Source of the DNA: CAZOBJ01 sp964577825
GTDB lineage: Bacteria; Planctomycetota; SZUA-567; JAFGNG01
Direction: 5' to 3'
NCBI GenBank assembly: GCA_964577825.1
Contig: CAZOBJ010000159.1
Coordinates: forward strand, 1 to 5,653
Length of the DNA: 5,653 nucleotides
Positions 1-5,329 of this stretch are shown piece after piece. Positions within the stretch are counted from its first letter, which is position 1. Each line of letters starts with the position of its first letter. Below the pieces are notes generated by a model. The model was not told the DNA's origin, searched no databases, and saw nothing but the letters and a program-made list of their open reading frames with translations. A program made the translations under genes and the position numbers.

Positions 1-2
1 GC

Positions 3-29
3 CATGGGGCGAAGGGGAGGAGGCGCTGA
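3..29 (+). CDS. Possible C-terminal end of an upstream gene (partial)
   Basis: Reading from base 3, the frame gives a short basic peptide (HGAKGRRR) and then a TGA at 27-29. That stop overlaps the ATG of the next gene as TGATG, an arrangement typical of translationally coupled genes. Only eight codons are visible, so no product can be named. The Shine-Dalgarno sequence of the HU gene would lie inside this coding end. Chance is an adequate alternative explanation. Confidence 0.25.
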   Translation, partial: HGAKGRRR

Positions 30-430
30 TGGCCACCACGAAGCGGGAGCTGGTGAAGCGCATCGCCAAGCTGACGAATAACAAGCAAGACGTAACAAAG
101 CAGATCATCCAGGCGTTTCTCGACCAGATCATCGAGGAACTCGCTGCCGGCAATCGCCTGGAATTCCGGGAGTTCGGGGTCTTCGACGTGGTCCGCAAGA
201 AGCCCAGGACCGCGCGCAATCCCCGCACCGGCGAGCCTGTGCAGGTGCCGGCCAAGCGCATGGTGCACTTCAAGGTGGGCCGCTTGATGAAGGAGCGGGT
301 CATGAATGAACGCCCCCAGGAGCCGCGGCCCCCCCGGGAGGCAGCGCCGGATCTCGGGCCGGGGGCCCAGGCGGAGCCCCACCATGTGCCGCCCACCGCT
401 CAGGGGTCGGCGGGCGCCCCGGAGGCATGA
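29..430 (+). CDS. HU/IHF-family nucleoid DNA-binding protein with C-terminal tail
   Basis: A small DNA-bending architectural protein of the HU/IHF family (133 aa), expected to act as a dimer on the nucleoid. Residues 1-92 form the complete family fold. The N-terminal helices include KRELVKRIAK, then comes the conserved FGVF turn (49-52), the DNA-binding β-arm (about 56-82) with the RNPRTGE tip at 63-69, and a last helix (GRLMKERV). Pro65 sits where the family's intercalating proline lies. Residues 93-133 are an extra Pro/Ala/Glu-rich, probably disordered tail not present in ordinary 90-residue HU; unlike Lys-rich HU tails it is not basic. The start is set by an excellent Shine-Dalgarno sequence (GGGGAGGAGG, 14-23) five bases upstream. 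Whether it acts like HU (non-specific) or IHF (site-preferring) cannot be told from sequence. A second nucleoid-like gene follows. Confidence 0.93.
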   Translation: MATTKRELVKRIAKLTNNKQDVTKQIIQAFLDQIIEELAAGNRLEFREFGVFDVVRKKPRTARNPRTGEPVQVPAKRMVHFKVGRLMKERVMNERPQEPRPPREAAPDLGPGAQAEPHHVPPTAQGSAGAPEA

Positions 431-499
431 GCCCGCGTCGTTGCCCCTTTCCTTGCTGGCCTCAGACCTTATTGCACTGACCGGAAGGCAAATGCCCGC

Positions 500-913
500 A
501 TGACAAAGAAGCGACAAGAGCCCCGTCGGAGACGCACCTCAACCACCCAGAAGAAAACAGCCAAGAAAGCCGCTCCGCGTCGAAGCGCTACCAGAGCGAA
601 GCAAACAACGAAGCGCAAGACCTCCAGGCCGACGCGCAAGCACCGAAAGGATGCCCCGTCGAAGAAGAACGCCCGCAAACGCAAGGAGAGCCCGCAGGGC
701 CGTAAGCGCGCCGGCGGCACGTCCACGCGCAAGCCGTCCAGCGCGCGAGTGCACAAGAAGGCACAGGCGCCTTCCTCGCAAGGCCCGGCGAAACCGGAGG
801 GTGTAACCATTGACTATGAAAAGCGCTTACAGCTCATCCGTGCGCGACACAAGGCCATGCAGGCCGACCTGGAGGCCTTCATGGGGAACCATGAACAGGA
901 AGAAACCGGGTAG
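500..913 (+). CDS. Lys/Arg-rich histone H1-like protein
   Basis: A 137-aa protein of two parts. In residues 1-98, roughly 38 are Lys or Arg, only three are acidic, and Ser/Thr/Ala/Pro fill most of the rest. This is the composition of histone H1 tails and of bacterial H1-like proteins (Hc1/AlgP type), with KK, RR and AKKA-like patches. Residues 101-137 differ sharply: they are predicted to form an amphipathic helix (about 104-128) followed by an acidic end (HEQEETG). Binding of DNA or RNA through the basic part is inferred from composition; no catalytic motif is seen. A GGAAGG at 483-488 lies 11 bases before the ATG, a slightly long spacing. It follows the HU-like gene by 69 bases, and its last 23 bases overlap the lipoprotein gene, so the three are probably co-transcribed. 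A ribosome-associated basic protein is the main alternative. Confidence 0.75.
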   Translation: MTKKRQEPRRRRTSTTQKKTAKKAAPRRSATRAKQTTKRKTSRPTRKHRKDAPSKKNARKRKESPQGRKRAGGTSTRKPSSARVHKKAQAPSSQGPAKPEGVTIDYEKRLQLIRARHKAMQADLEAFMGNHEQEETG

Positions 914-1631
914 CCGTCGACTCGCCCGAGTCGGCCTGAGGGCCTGCCTGGCCGGAGTCGCCGCCGCCGCCCTCGCGCTGGTGGGCGTGGGCTGCGGCGG
1001 CGCCCGACCGCCCGCCGAACAGCCAGGCGACAGTGCCAAGCCGCCGGCCCAGAGACCCATGGCCCAGCGCCGGCAGGTGCGCGTGTCGCGCGGTGAGCGA
1101 AAACCAGACGCCGTGCCAGGGCAGCTGGCCGCCACGCACGAGCCGGGCGCGCTGCAGGGCCTGCATTGGACCTTGAACACCTGGGAGGGGCTCGACCCAG
1201 GCAGCCTGACTGTGGGAGAGGTCCGCCAACGCGCCCTCACGTTCTCGCCCAGCCAGGAAGAGTTCCGCAAGGCCGCCTTCTCGGCCCCGTTGCGACAGCC
1301 CGCGGATGCCTCGCAGGTCGACGCTCTGGCAACCACCGCCATGGCCTCAGTGGAGGGCGTGCGGTTGGCCTGCTATATGGAAGTGGGCCCGGAGGGAACC
1401 TACTACGAGAGCATACCCGCAGCGCTGTCCACCGAGCCTACGGTCCTTGTGTACCCCTTGCGCAAGGCTACCTGGAAGAGCGCGGACACGGATTGGCAAC
1501 ACGAAGCGGCCGCTCCGGCGACCGGCCAGATCCGCACGGTAGGGTTCGTGGTCTACGGCCTGCCTGCCGAGGGCTCGGTGCGCGTGCTCGATCTGGACTG
1601 GAGCGAAGAGGACCGGAAGCCCGCTGATTGA
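891..1631 (+). CDS. Probable lipoprotein with β-rich C-terminal domain, unknown function
   Basis: I do not recognise a named family for this 246-aa protein. The N-terminus is a clear export signal: a strongly basic stretch (residues 2-17), then an Ala/Leu/Val hydrophobic core (about 18-34) ending in VGVGC at Cys35. The lipobox is imperfect because position -3 is Gly, so a lipid anchor is likely but not certain. Residues 36-85 are a Pro/Gln/Arg-rich linker. The rest (about 85-246) contains predicted β-strands with conserved-looking aromatics (LHWTLNTWEG; LACYMEVGPEGTYYE; VLVYPLRKATWKSA; IRTVGFVVYGLP; VRVLDLDW). That pattern resembles jelly-roll carbohydrate-binding-like modules, but this is inference. 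The start at 891 is chosen because it puts the signal peptide at the N-terminus; the upstream TTG at 810 would add 27 residues in front of it. It overlaps the H1-like gene by 23 bases. GGAGG at 871-875 and GGGGA at 883-887 are poorly spaced, suggesting translational coupling. Confidence 0.72.
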   Translation: MNRKKPGSRRLARVGLRACLAGVAAAALALVGVGCGGARPPAEQPGDSAKPPAQRPMAQRRQVRVSRGERKPDAVPGQLAATHEPGALQGLHWTLNTWEGLDPGSLTVGEVRQRALTFSPSQEEFRKAAFSAPLRQPADASQVDALATTAMASVEGVRLACYMEVGPEGTYYESIPAALSTEPTVLVYPLRKATWKSADTDWQHEAAAPATGQIRTVGFVVYGLPAEGSVRVLDLDWSEEDRKPAD

Positions 1632-1682
1632 TGCCGATCCCAGGAACTAGAGTGCTTTTTGCTTCGCATGTGCAGGCTCGAC

Positions 1683-1711
1683 TTGACAACGCCCTGGATA
1701 GAGGGTAGGTT
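1683..1711 (+). promoter_or_regulatory. σ70-type promoter for the STAS gene
   Basis: A perfect -35 box TTGACA (1683-1688) is followed after 17 bases by TAGGTT (1706-1711), a 4/6 match to the -10 consensus. The start of transcription would be near 1718, giving a leader of about 50 bases before the ATG at 1768. The site lies in the 136-base gap after the lipoprotein gene and separates the STAS gene from the upstream operon. Confidence 0.6.
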
Positions 1712-1767
1712 GCCTCGGAGGCGCGGTGCCTCGCCAGCCGGGCGTTGCGCCGGAGGACTGCCACCCC

Positions 1768-2088
1768 ATGCGCACCAATCAAGGCATCCTGGACGACTTC
1801 GAGATCCAGCGTAACGCCCTGGTGGCCAATACCGACCTCTACTGGGAGAATCACGCCGAATTCCAGGAGAAGTGCGAGCGCCTGCTCGCCTCGCCCCATG
1901 AGGAGATTATCCTCGACCTCACCGACGTGTCGTTCGTGTTCAGCGCGTACATGGGTACTATTGCGCAGATCCTGGCCGAGGCGGCGCGCGCAAACAAGAA
2001 GCTTACCATCCGCATCTCGCCGAGCCTGACCTGGCTGTTCGAGGTGGTCGGATTCGAGAAAATGATCCACATCGATGTGGTTTCGTGA
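1768..2088 (+). CDS. STAS-domain protein (anti-sigma factor antagonist-like)
   Basis: A 106-aa protein that is a single STAS domain, the usual length for SpoIIAA/RsbV-type anti-anti-sigma factors. Visible are the β-strand IILDLTDVSFVF (47-58), the phosphorylation loop and helix FSAYMGTIAQILAEAARANKK (58-78), a strand LTIRIS (79-84) and the C-terminal helix/strand LTWLFEVVGFEKMIHI. Aligned to the SpoIIAA loop (DSSGLG), Ser59 matches the phosphorylated serine, but Asp becomes Phe58, the second Ser becomes Ala60 and the Gly becomes Tyr61. Phospho-regulation by an RsbW-like kinase is therefore plausible but not certain. No kinase or sigma factor gene is adjacent, so partners must be encoded elsewhere. 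The ATG at 1768 is preferred over the GTG at 1726 because GGAGGA (1752-1757) precedes it by ten bases and the 14 extra residues add nothing domain-like. A role in an unrelated STAS pathway, such as lipid-transport MlaB, is less likely. Confidence 0.85.
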   Translation: MRTNQGILDDFEIQRNALVANTDLYWENHAEFQEKCERLLASPHEEIILDLTDVSFVFSAYMGTIAQILAEAARANKKLTIRISPSLTWLFEVVGFEKMIHIDVVS

Positions 2089-2224
2089 TCCGTACGGCGT
2101 TTGTTTTGCCTTTCCTGTCACAACAGCCCCCTCCTCGACCTCTGCTCGCACTATCGACGCAGGGGGCACCATCCGGTCCGTACGAGCCAATACTGGACAC
2201 ATTTCGACAGCCCGCCCGGGATTC
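2089..2224. other. Intergenic stretch upstream of the hpf promoter
   Basis: This non-coding stretch lies between the STAS gene and the hpf promoter. The 8-bp palindrome CCGTACGG (2090-2097) is nearly repeated (TCCGTACG, 2177-2184) 88 bases downstream. GCCCCCT (2126-2132) and AGGGGGC (2161-2167) could pair across a 28-base loop. Neither looks like a standard terminator, because no T-run follows. A regulator-binding role for the palindromes is possible but unsupported. Confidence 0.3.
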
Positions 2225-2252
2225 TTGACGCCCCCCCGGGTGGCCCTATAAT
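2225..2252 (+). promoter_or_regulatory. Strong σ70-type promoter of the hpf-ptsN-yvcK-ptsH cluster
   Basis: TTGACG (2225-2230, 5/6) and a perfect TATAAT (2247-2252) are separated by 16 bases. Transcription should start near 2259, leaving about a 55-base leader to the hpf ATG. This is the best housekeeping promoter in the window and the only convincing one in front of the four-gene cluster. Confidence 0.8.
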
Positions 2253-2313
2253 GGCGGTCGCCTTGCGTGGTGGGGGCGTGGCCCGCTGAAGGACCACTAG
2301 TAGGAGGCCGAGC

Positions 2314-2697
2314 ATGGACATTCGCGTGAGCGGCGTGCACTTCGAGATCACCGACGCGGTGCGCACCTATGCGGTGGAGAAGACCGACAAGCTGTCCCGC
2401 ATCTACGATGGGGTCACCGAGGCCGAGATCTTGCTCAAGGCCGAAGACCGCGCCTTTCACTGCGAAATCATTGTGCGAGCCAAGAACAAGCATAGGTTCG
2501 TGATCGATGTGGCTCATGAGAACATGTATGCGGCCATCGACCAGGCGGTGGACAAGATCCAGCGCCAACTGCGGCGCCACAAAGAGAAGCTCGTCGAGCA
2601 CCATCATCAGCATCATCAGCGCCCGGATCGCGCGGCCCGCGGCGCCGAGGGCGCAGAAACGCCTATGCCGCCGGGAGAAGAGACCACCGACACCTAG
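2314..2697 (+). CDS. hpf: Ribosome hibernation promoting factor (short HPF/RaiA family)
   Basis: A 127-aa member of the HPF/RaiA (S30AE) family, which binds the small-subunit decoding and mRNA channel of idle ribosomes in stationary phase or stress and silences them. Residues 1-95 are the full S30AE domain: MDIRVSGVHFEITDAVRTYAVEKTDKLSRIYD-type β1-α1, the strands AEILLKAEDRAFHCEIIVRAKN and FVIDVAHENMYAAIDQAVDKIQRQLRRHK, with the expected basic helix at the end. It lacks the C-terminal dimerisation domain of long HPF. Instead, residues 96-127 are a low-complexity tail starting with a His/Gln cluster (H96-Q102) and ending acidic. AGGAGG (2302-2307) lies six bases before the ATG. It is the first gene after a strong promoter and precedes ptsN, as in the rpoN-hpf-ptsN clusters of many Gram-negative bacteria; rpoN itself is not in this window. 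Confidence 0.93.
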   Translation: MDIRVSGVHFEITDAVRTYAVEKTDKLSRIYDGVTEAEILLKAEDRAFHCEIIVRAKNKHRFVIDVAHENMYAAIDQAVDKIQRQLRRHKEKLVEHHHQHHQRPDRAARGAEGAETPMPPGEETTDT

Positions 2698-2916
2698 GCC
2701 ACGCCTCGCTACATGACGGCGGCGCCTCTGTGCCGACCGCGACAAACGACTTCTTCCGGCGCGGATGGCCTGAGCGGAGCTTTGGCGCGCATTGAGCCCA
2801 AACCACACGGTCTGATGTCCGAGTCCGCGCGCGGGCCTGCTGCGTCCCAGTGCGTTGCGCGCAAGGCCCCGGCGGACCCGCTTCGCCCCGGCACTAGACA
2901 ACGCGGGAGGCAGGCT
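2698..2916. other. 219-base hpf-ptsN intergenic spacer
   Basis: No gene is supported here. The in-frame reading that joins ptsN upstream to 2713 is low-complexity and lacks a ribosome-binding site. A weak σ54-like arrangement (GG at 2784-2785, GC at 2796-2797, ten bases between) lacks the TTGC of a good -12 box. An 8-bp direct repeat GCCCCGGC (2866-2873, 2885-2892) is probably chance in GC-rich DNA. The length could accommodate a leader or internal promoter, but none is convincing. Confidence 0.3.
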
Positions 2917-3399
2917 TTGATCCAGTTCCGAGACTTCATCGCACCGAGTGCCGTCATCGACGAGCTCGAAGCCACCACCAAGGCGGAGGCGCTGGACGAA
3001 ATGGTCACCGTCCTGGCCGAGACCGGACAGGTGCGCCCAGAGGCCCGCAAGGGAGTCCTGTCCGCCTTGCGAGCCCGTGAGGAGTTGGGGAGCACGGGAA
3101 TCGGCCAAGGAGTGGCGATCCCGCACGCGAAGCATCCGTCTGTCACTCGAATCGTCGGCCTGTTCGCGCGCAGCCGCGAAGGCGTGCGGTTCGACGCGCT
3201 CGACGGTGAGCCGGTCCACCTCTTCTTCCTGCTTCTGTCCAACCAGGACGCTGCCTCCGAACACCTGGAGAGCCTTGCCTATATCAGCAAGCACTTGCGC
3301 GACGACAATTTCTGTCGATTTCTGCGCCGGGCGCGCGACAAGCACGAGATCGTGGAGCTCCTGGCGGAGGCCGACGAGAACGCCCTGGTCACCGACTAG
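2917..3399 (+). CDS. ptsN: PTS EIIA component, nitrogen-PTS type (PtsN-like), TTG start
   Basis: A 160-aa phosphotransferase EIIA domain of the fructose/nitrogen (PtsN) class, which takes phosphate from HPr on a histidine. The full fold is present: N-terminal strand/helix (AVIDELEATTKAEALDEMVTVL), the RAREELGSTGIG segment, the active-site motif GVAIPHAKH with His70, and the C-terminal helices (residues about 120-156). No EIIB or EIIC partner is fused or adjacent, which favours a regulatory role over sugar transport. The TTG at 2917 is chosen because GGGAGG (2905-2910) precedes it by six bases, it gives the normal family length (about 155-163 aa), and the domain begins right there. The in-frame ATG at 2713 would add 68 low-complexity residues and has no ribosome-binding site. 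Its neighbours hpf, yvcK and ptsH support co-regulation, and ptsH supplies the likely phosphodonor. In this family the phosphorylation state reports nitrogen/carbon status; the actual target here is unknown. Confidence 0.9.
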   Translation: MIQFRDFIAPSAVIDELEATTKAEALDEMVTVLAETGQVRPEARKGVLSALRAREELGSTGIGQGVAIPHAKHPSVTRIVGLFARSREGVRFDALDGEPVHLFFLLLSNQDAASEHLESLAYISKHLRDDNFCRFLRRARDKHEIVELLAEADENALVTD

Positions 3400-3441
3400 A
3401 GCCTTGGCCGGACATGCTCTGGATGCCTTGAGGAGACCACC

Positions 3442-4707
3442 ATGGGACGATGGCGCTGGCTCCTCCCGGGGCTTCGCCTGAAGCGTTGGGTGCTGGTCGC
3501 CTGCTTCGGGGTCGTGTTCGTGGTGATCGGGGCGATCTTCCTCGGGCAGGCGCTTCTGCCCACCCCGCACGTTCCCAGCGGCCCGGCCGGAATCCGGCCG
3601 CAATACTCCACGGTCGGCTGGACCTTGATCGGCGTCGGCGCGGTGCTCCTGTTCACCGGCGTGTACCGGCTTGTGCGCACGACCGAGAAGCTCCTCCGGA
3701 AGAACGAGAAGCGAGGCATTGCCGAGCTCGCCTACGACCAGGCGCGCCGTGAGGTCGCGCCGCGAGCGGTTTGCCTGGGCGGGGGTCACGGCCTGGCCAC
3801 GCTGCTCGAGGGCCTGAAGACCCGCCCCGTGGGTATCACCGCGGTGGTGAGCATGGCTGACGACGGGGGCAGTTCGGGCCGACTACGCAAAGACTTCGAC
3901 ATCCTGCCGCCCGGGGACATTCGCAACTGCCTGGTCGCGCTCGCCGATGCCGGCCCGGTGATGGAGGACCTCATGCAGTACCGGTTCTCCGAGGGTGAAT
4001 TCGCTGGCCATAGCTTCGGCAACCTGTTCATCATGGTACTCTCGCAGATCCGTGAGGACTTCGGCCAGGCGATTCGCGAATCGAACCGCATTCTTTCGGT
4101 CCGTGGTCAAGTGCTGCCCGCGACCTTGGACCGCGTGGGCCTGGTCGCCACGCATCCGGATGGTTCCAAGAGCACGGGCCAGCGCGTAATCGCCCAGTGC
4201 GGCAAGGCGGTGGATCGCCTGGAGCTCAAGCCCGCCGGCGGCCGCGCCCCGCAGGACGTCCTCGAGGTCCTCGCATCCGCGGACCTGATAATCTACGGAC
4301 CCGGCAGCCTGTACACAAGCGTACTGCCGCCCCTGTTGGAAGACGATGTGGTCCGCGTCCTTGAACAGTCCAACGCGATCAAGATCCTGGTCGTGAACAC
4401 CATGACTCAACCCGGCGAGACCGACGGATTCACGGTCGCCGACTACTTGCGCGCATTCGCCAAACACGTGCCCCGTGTGCCTGTGGACGCGATTCTGGTC
4501 AACAGCTACCGGCCCAGCGCGCGCAAGCTCAAGGAGTACGAATCTCGCGGCGTAGAGCTGACCGCATACGACCGCAGGGAATTGGCGGACTTCCAGGTCC
4601 GCGTGTTCCTGCGGGACGTGATCGACCTCGACCAGCTTTCCCGCCACGCCCCGGACAAGCTGGCGGGCGCGATCATGGAGGTCTATGCCCAGCTTCGCCG
4701 ACCCTGA
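3442..4707 (+). CDS. yvcK: YvcK/GlmR-type UDP-GlcNAc-binding protein, membrane-anchored
   Basis: A 421-aa member of the YvcK/CofD-like family. YvcK (GlmR) binds UDP-N-acetylglucosamine and steers carbon into peptidoglycan precursors during growth on non-glycolytic carbon sources; it is not a transferase like CofD. The core runs from about residue 108. It contains the glycine-rich nucleotide-binding loop CLGGGHGL (111-118), VSMADDGGSSGRLR (136-149), PPGDIRNCLVALA (156-168), GHSFGNL and the YGPGSLYTSVLPPLL segment, all hallmarks of the family. Residues 1-107 are an added N-terminal region with two predicted transmembrane helices (about 17-39 and 57-78), so the catalytic-like domain should face the cytoplasm from the inner membrane. 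The well-studied B. subtilis protein (about 317 aa) lacks this anchor, though anchored relatives are known. GAGGAG (3430-3435) lies six bases before the ATG. The gene lies 42 bases after ptsN and 48 before ptsH, consistent with one operon. Confidence 0.92.
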   Translation: MGRWRWLLPGLRLKRWVLVACFGVVFVVIGAIFLGQALLPTPHVPSGPAGIRPQYSTVGWTLIGVGAVLLFTGVYRLVRTTEKLLRKNEKRGIAELAYDQARREVAPRAVCLGGGHGLATLLEGLKTRPVGITAVVSMADDGGSSGRLRKDFDILPPGDIRNCLVALADAGPVMEDLMQYRFSEGEFAGHSFGNLFIMVLSQIREDFGQAIRESNRILSVRGQVLPATLDRVGLVATHPDGSKSTGQRVIAQCGKAVDRLELKPAGGRAPQDVLEVLASADLIIYGPGSLYTSVLPPLLEDDVVRVLEQSNAIKILVVNTMTQPGETDGFTVADYLRAFAKHVPRVPVDAILVNSYRPSARKLKEYESRGVELTAYDRRELADFQVRVFLRDVIDLDQLSRHAPDKLAGAIMEVYAQLRRP

Positions 4708-4755
4708 GGACATCGGCATGATTCCCGCGTGACGTCCCGGTCCGGAGCACCAGTC

Positions 4756-5031
4756 ATGGAGCGAGCCGAACGGACCGTGCGCCTCAACAACAAGAACGGG
4801 CTGCACGCGCGGCCGGCCACCTTGTTTGTGGAGACGGCCAACCGGTTTCGCGCCGATGTCGTTGTCACCAAGGAAGGCCAGGAGGTCAACGGCAAGAGCA
4901 TCATGGGCATCATGGTGCTCGGCGCCGAGCACGGGACCGAACTGTCCATTCGTACCGAGGGCCCGGACGCCGACGAGGCGATGAAGGCACTCGTGAGGCT
5001 CGTGGAATCCGGGTTCGGCGAGCAGACCTGA
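4756..5031 (+). CDS. ptsH: HPr phosphocarrier protein
   Basis: A 91-aa HPr, the small cytoplasmic phosphocarrier that passes phosphate from Enzyme I to EIIA domains. The catalytic motif NGLHARPA carries His17 (equivalent to His15 of model HPr). The regulatory motif GKSIMGIMVLGA carries Ser48 (equivalent to Ser46), the site phosphorylated by HPr kinase in organisms that have it. Length and fold are complete. The ATG at 4756 is preferred because GGAG (4744-4747) precedes it by eight bases; the in-frame GTG at 4729 would add nine residues with no good ribosome-binding site. It closes the hpf-ptsN-yvcK-ptsH cluster and is the probable phosphodonor for the EIIA two genes upstream. Enzyme I does not follow. 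The pairing of yvcK with an HPr gene parallels yvcK-crh in Bacillus, where Crh is an HPr-like protein; unlike Crh, this protein keeps the catalytic His. Confidence 0.95.
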   Translation: MERAERTVRLNNKNGLHARPATLFVETANRFRADVVVTKEGQEVNGKSIMGIMVLGAEHGTELSIRTEGPDADEAMKALVRLVESGFGEQT

Positions 5032-5043
5032 TCCCTGCACGAG

Positions 5044-5071
5044 CCTCGACGTTCTCCACTTGCATTCGAGG
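5044..5071. other. Inverted repeat just after ptsH (weak terminator or regulatory hairpin)
   Basis: CCTCGA (5044-5049) and TCGAGG (5066-5071) are perfect 6-bp arms around a 16-base loop, starting 13 bases after the ptsH stop. No T-run follows, so it does not qualify as an intrinsic terminator. It could stabilise the 3' end of the operon transcript, or be chance. Confidence 0.25.
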
Positions 5072-5091
5072 TAGCACAGAGGTATGTTTCA

Positions 5092-5110
5092 CCATGCATG
5101 CCGTGCATGG
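5092..5110. repeat. Perfect 7-bp inverted repeat upstream of the tRNA-Thr promoter
   Basis: CCATGCA (5092-5098) and TGCATGG (5104-5110) are perfect complements separated by five bases, ending three bases before the -35 box of the tRNA promoter. The arms could form a small hairpin or, as DNA, a dyad for a dimeric regulator. No T-run follows. Confidence 0.45.
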
Positions 5111-5112
5111 CG

Positions 5113-5141
5113 TTGGACCGTGGTGGGGCCAACGATAGGAT
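5113..5141 (+). promoter_or_regulatory. σ70-type promoter of tRNA-Thr
   Basis: TTGGAC (5113-5118) and TAGGAT (5136-5141) are separated by 17 bases. The predicted start of transcription, six to seven bases after the -10 box, falls at or next to the first base of the mature tRNA (5148), so the 5' leader would be very short. A weaker upstream pair, TTGCAT (5060-5065) and TATGTT (5083-5088), also has a 17-base spacer. Confidence 0.55.
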
Positions 5142-5147
5142 ACTAGG

Positions 5148-5223
5148 GCCACCTTAGCTCAGTTGGTAGAGCAGCGGTTTTGTAAACCGCAGGCCGTCGG
5201 TTCGAGTCCGGCAGGTGGCTCCA
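5148..5223 (+). tRNA. tRNA-Thr (anticodon TGT), CCA encoded
   Basis: All cloverleaf elements pair. The acceptor stem is GCCACCT (5148-5154) with AGGTGGC (5213-5219). The D arm is GCTC (5157-5160) with GAGC (5169-5172). The anticodon stem is GCGGT (5174-5178) with ACCGC (5186-5190) around loop TTTGTAA. The variable loop has five bases, and the T arm (5196-5212) has the TTCGAGT loop and one G-U pair. The anticodon at 5181-5183 is TGT, reading ACA and, by wobble, other Thr codons. The discriminator is T5220, and CCA is encoded at 5221-5223. No departure from a functional tRNA is seen. Confidence 0.97.
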
Positions 5224-5329
5224 ATTCGATGCGTGTGTCGCTTAATCCGGATGTCTGTCTATCCCTTGATCCAGTACGGGAGGCAGGCGTGATCTTCTGT
5301 GTCCAGCGCACTCGCCAAGTCCTGTCCAA

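Noticed and set aside
810..890. Upstream TTG start of the lipoprotein gene
   Set aside because: It would put 27 residues ahead of an otherwise canonical signal peptide.
1023..1160. CRISPR array, transposon ends or other long repeats anywhere in the window
   Set aside because: No regularly spaced repeat, transposase motif or long terminal inverted repeat was found on reading either strand; GC-rich low-complexity stretches such as this linker only look repetitive.
2126..2167. GCCCCCT/AGGGGGC inverted repeat as a terminator of the STAS gene
   Set aside because: The loop is 28 bases long and no T-run follows.
2781..2799. Second σ54-like promoter in the hpf-ptsN spacer
   Set aside because: GG-N10-GC spacing is right and TGGCGCG is close to the -24 box, but the -12 box reads GAGC instead of TTGC. 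Such matches are expected by chance in GC-rich DNA.
2713..2916. N-terminal extension of PtsN from an upstream ATG
   Set aside because: No ribosome-binding site precedes 2713, the added residues are low-complexity, and the TTG at 2917 gives the normal family length behind GGGAGG.
1468..3789. A 773-codon open frame on the - strand
   Set aside because: It lies antisense to the STAS, hpf and ptsN genes and parts of two others, all with recognised domains and ribosome-binding sites. Its translation has no domain-like pattern. Long antisense frames are expected in GC-rich coding DNA.
3883..5040. A 385-codon open frame on the - strand
   Set aside because: It is fully antisense to yvcK and ptsH, with no recognisable motif in its translation; it is a shadow of their codon bias.
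5199..5223. tRNA-Thr 3' end as an attachment site for an integrated element
   Set aside because: No second copy of the tRNA 3' end and no integrase is present in the window; only 430 bases downstream are visible.
5277..5288. CGGGAGGCAGGC shared exactly with the ptsN ribosome-binding site at 2904-2915
   Set aside because: It is mostly a Shine-Dalgarno-like purine run. One 12-bp match in a window this size is within chance, and flanks do not match.
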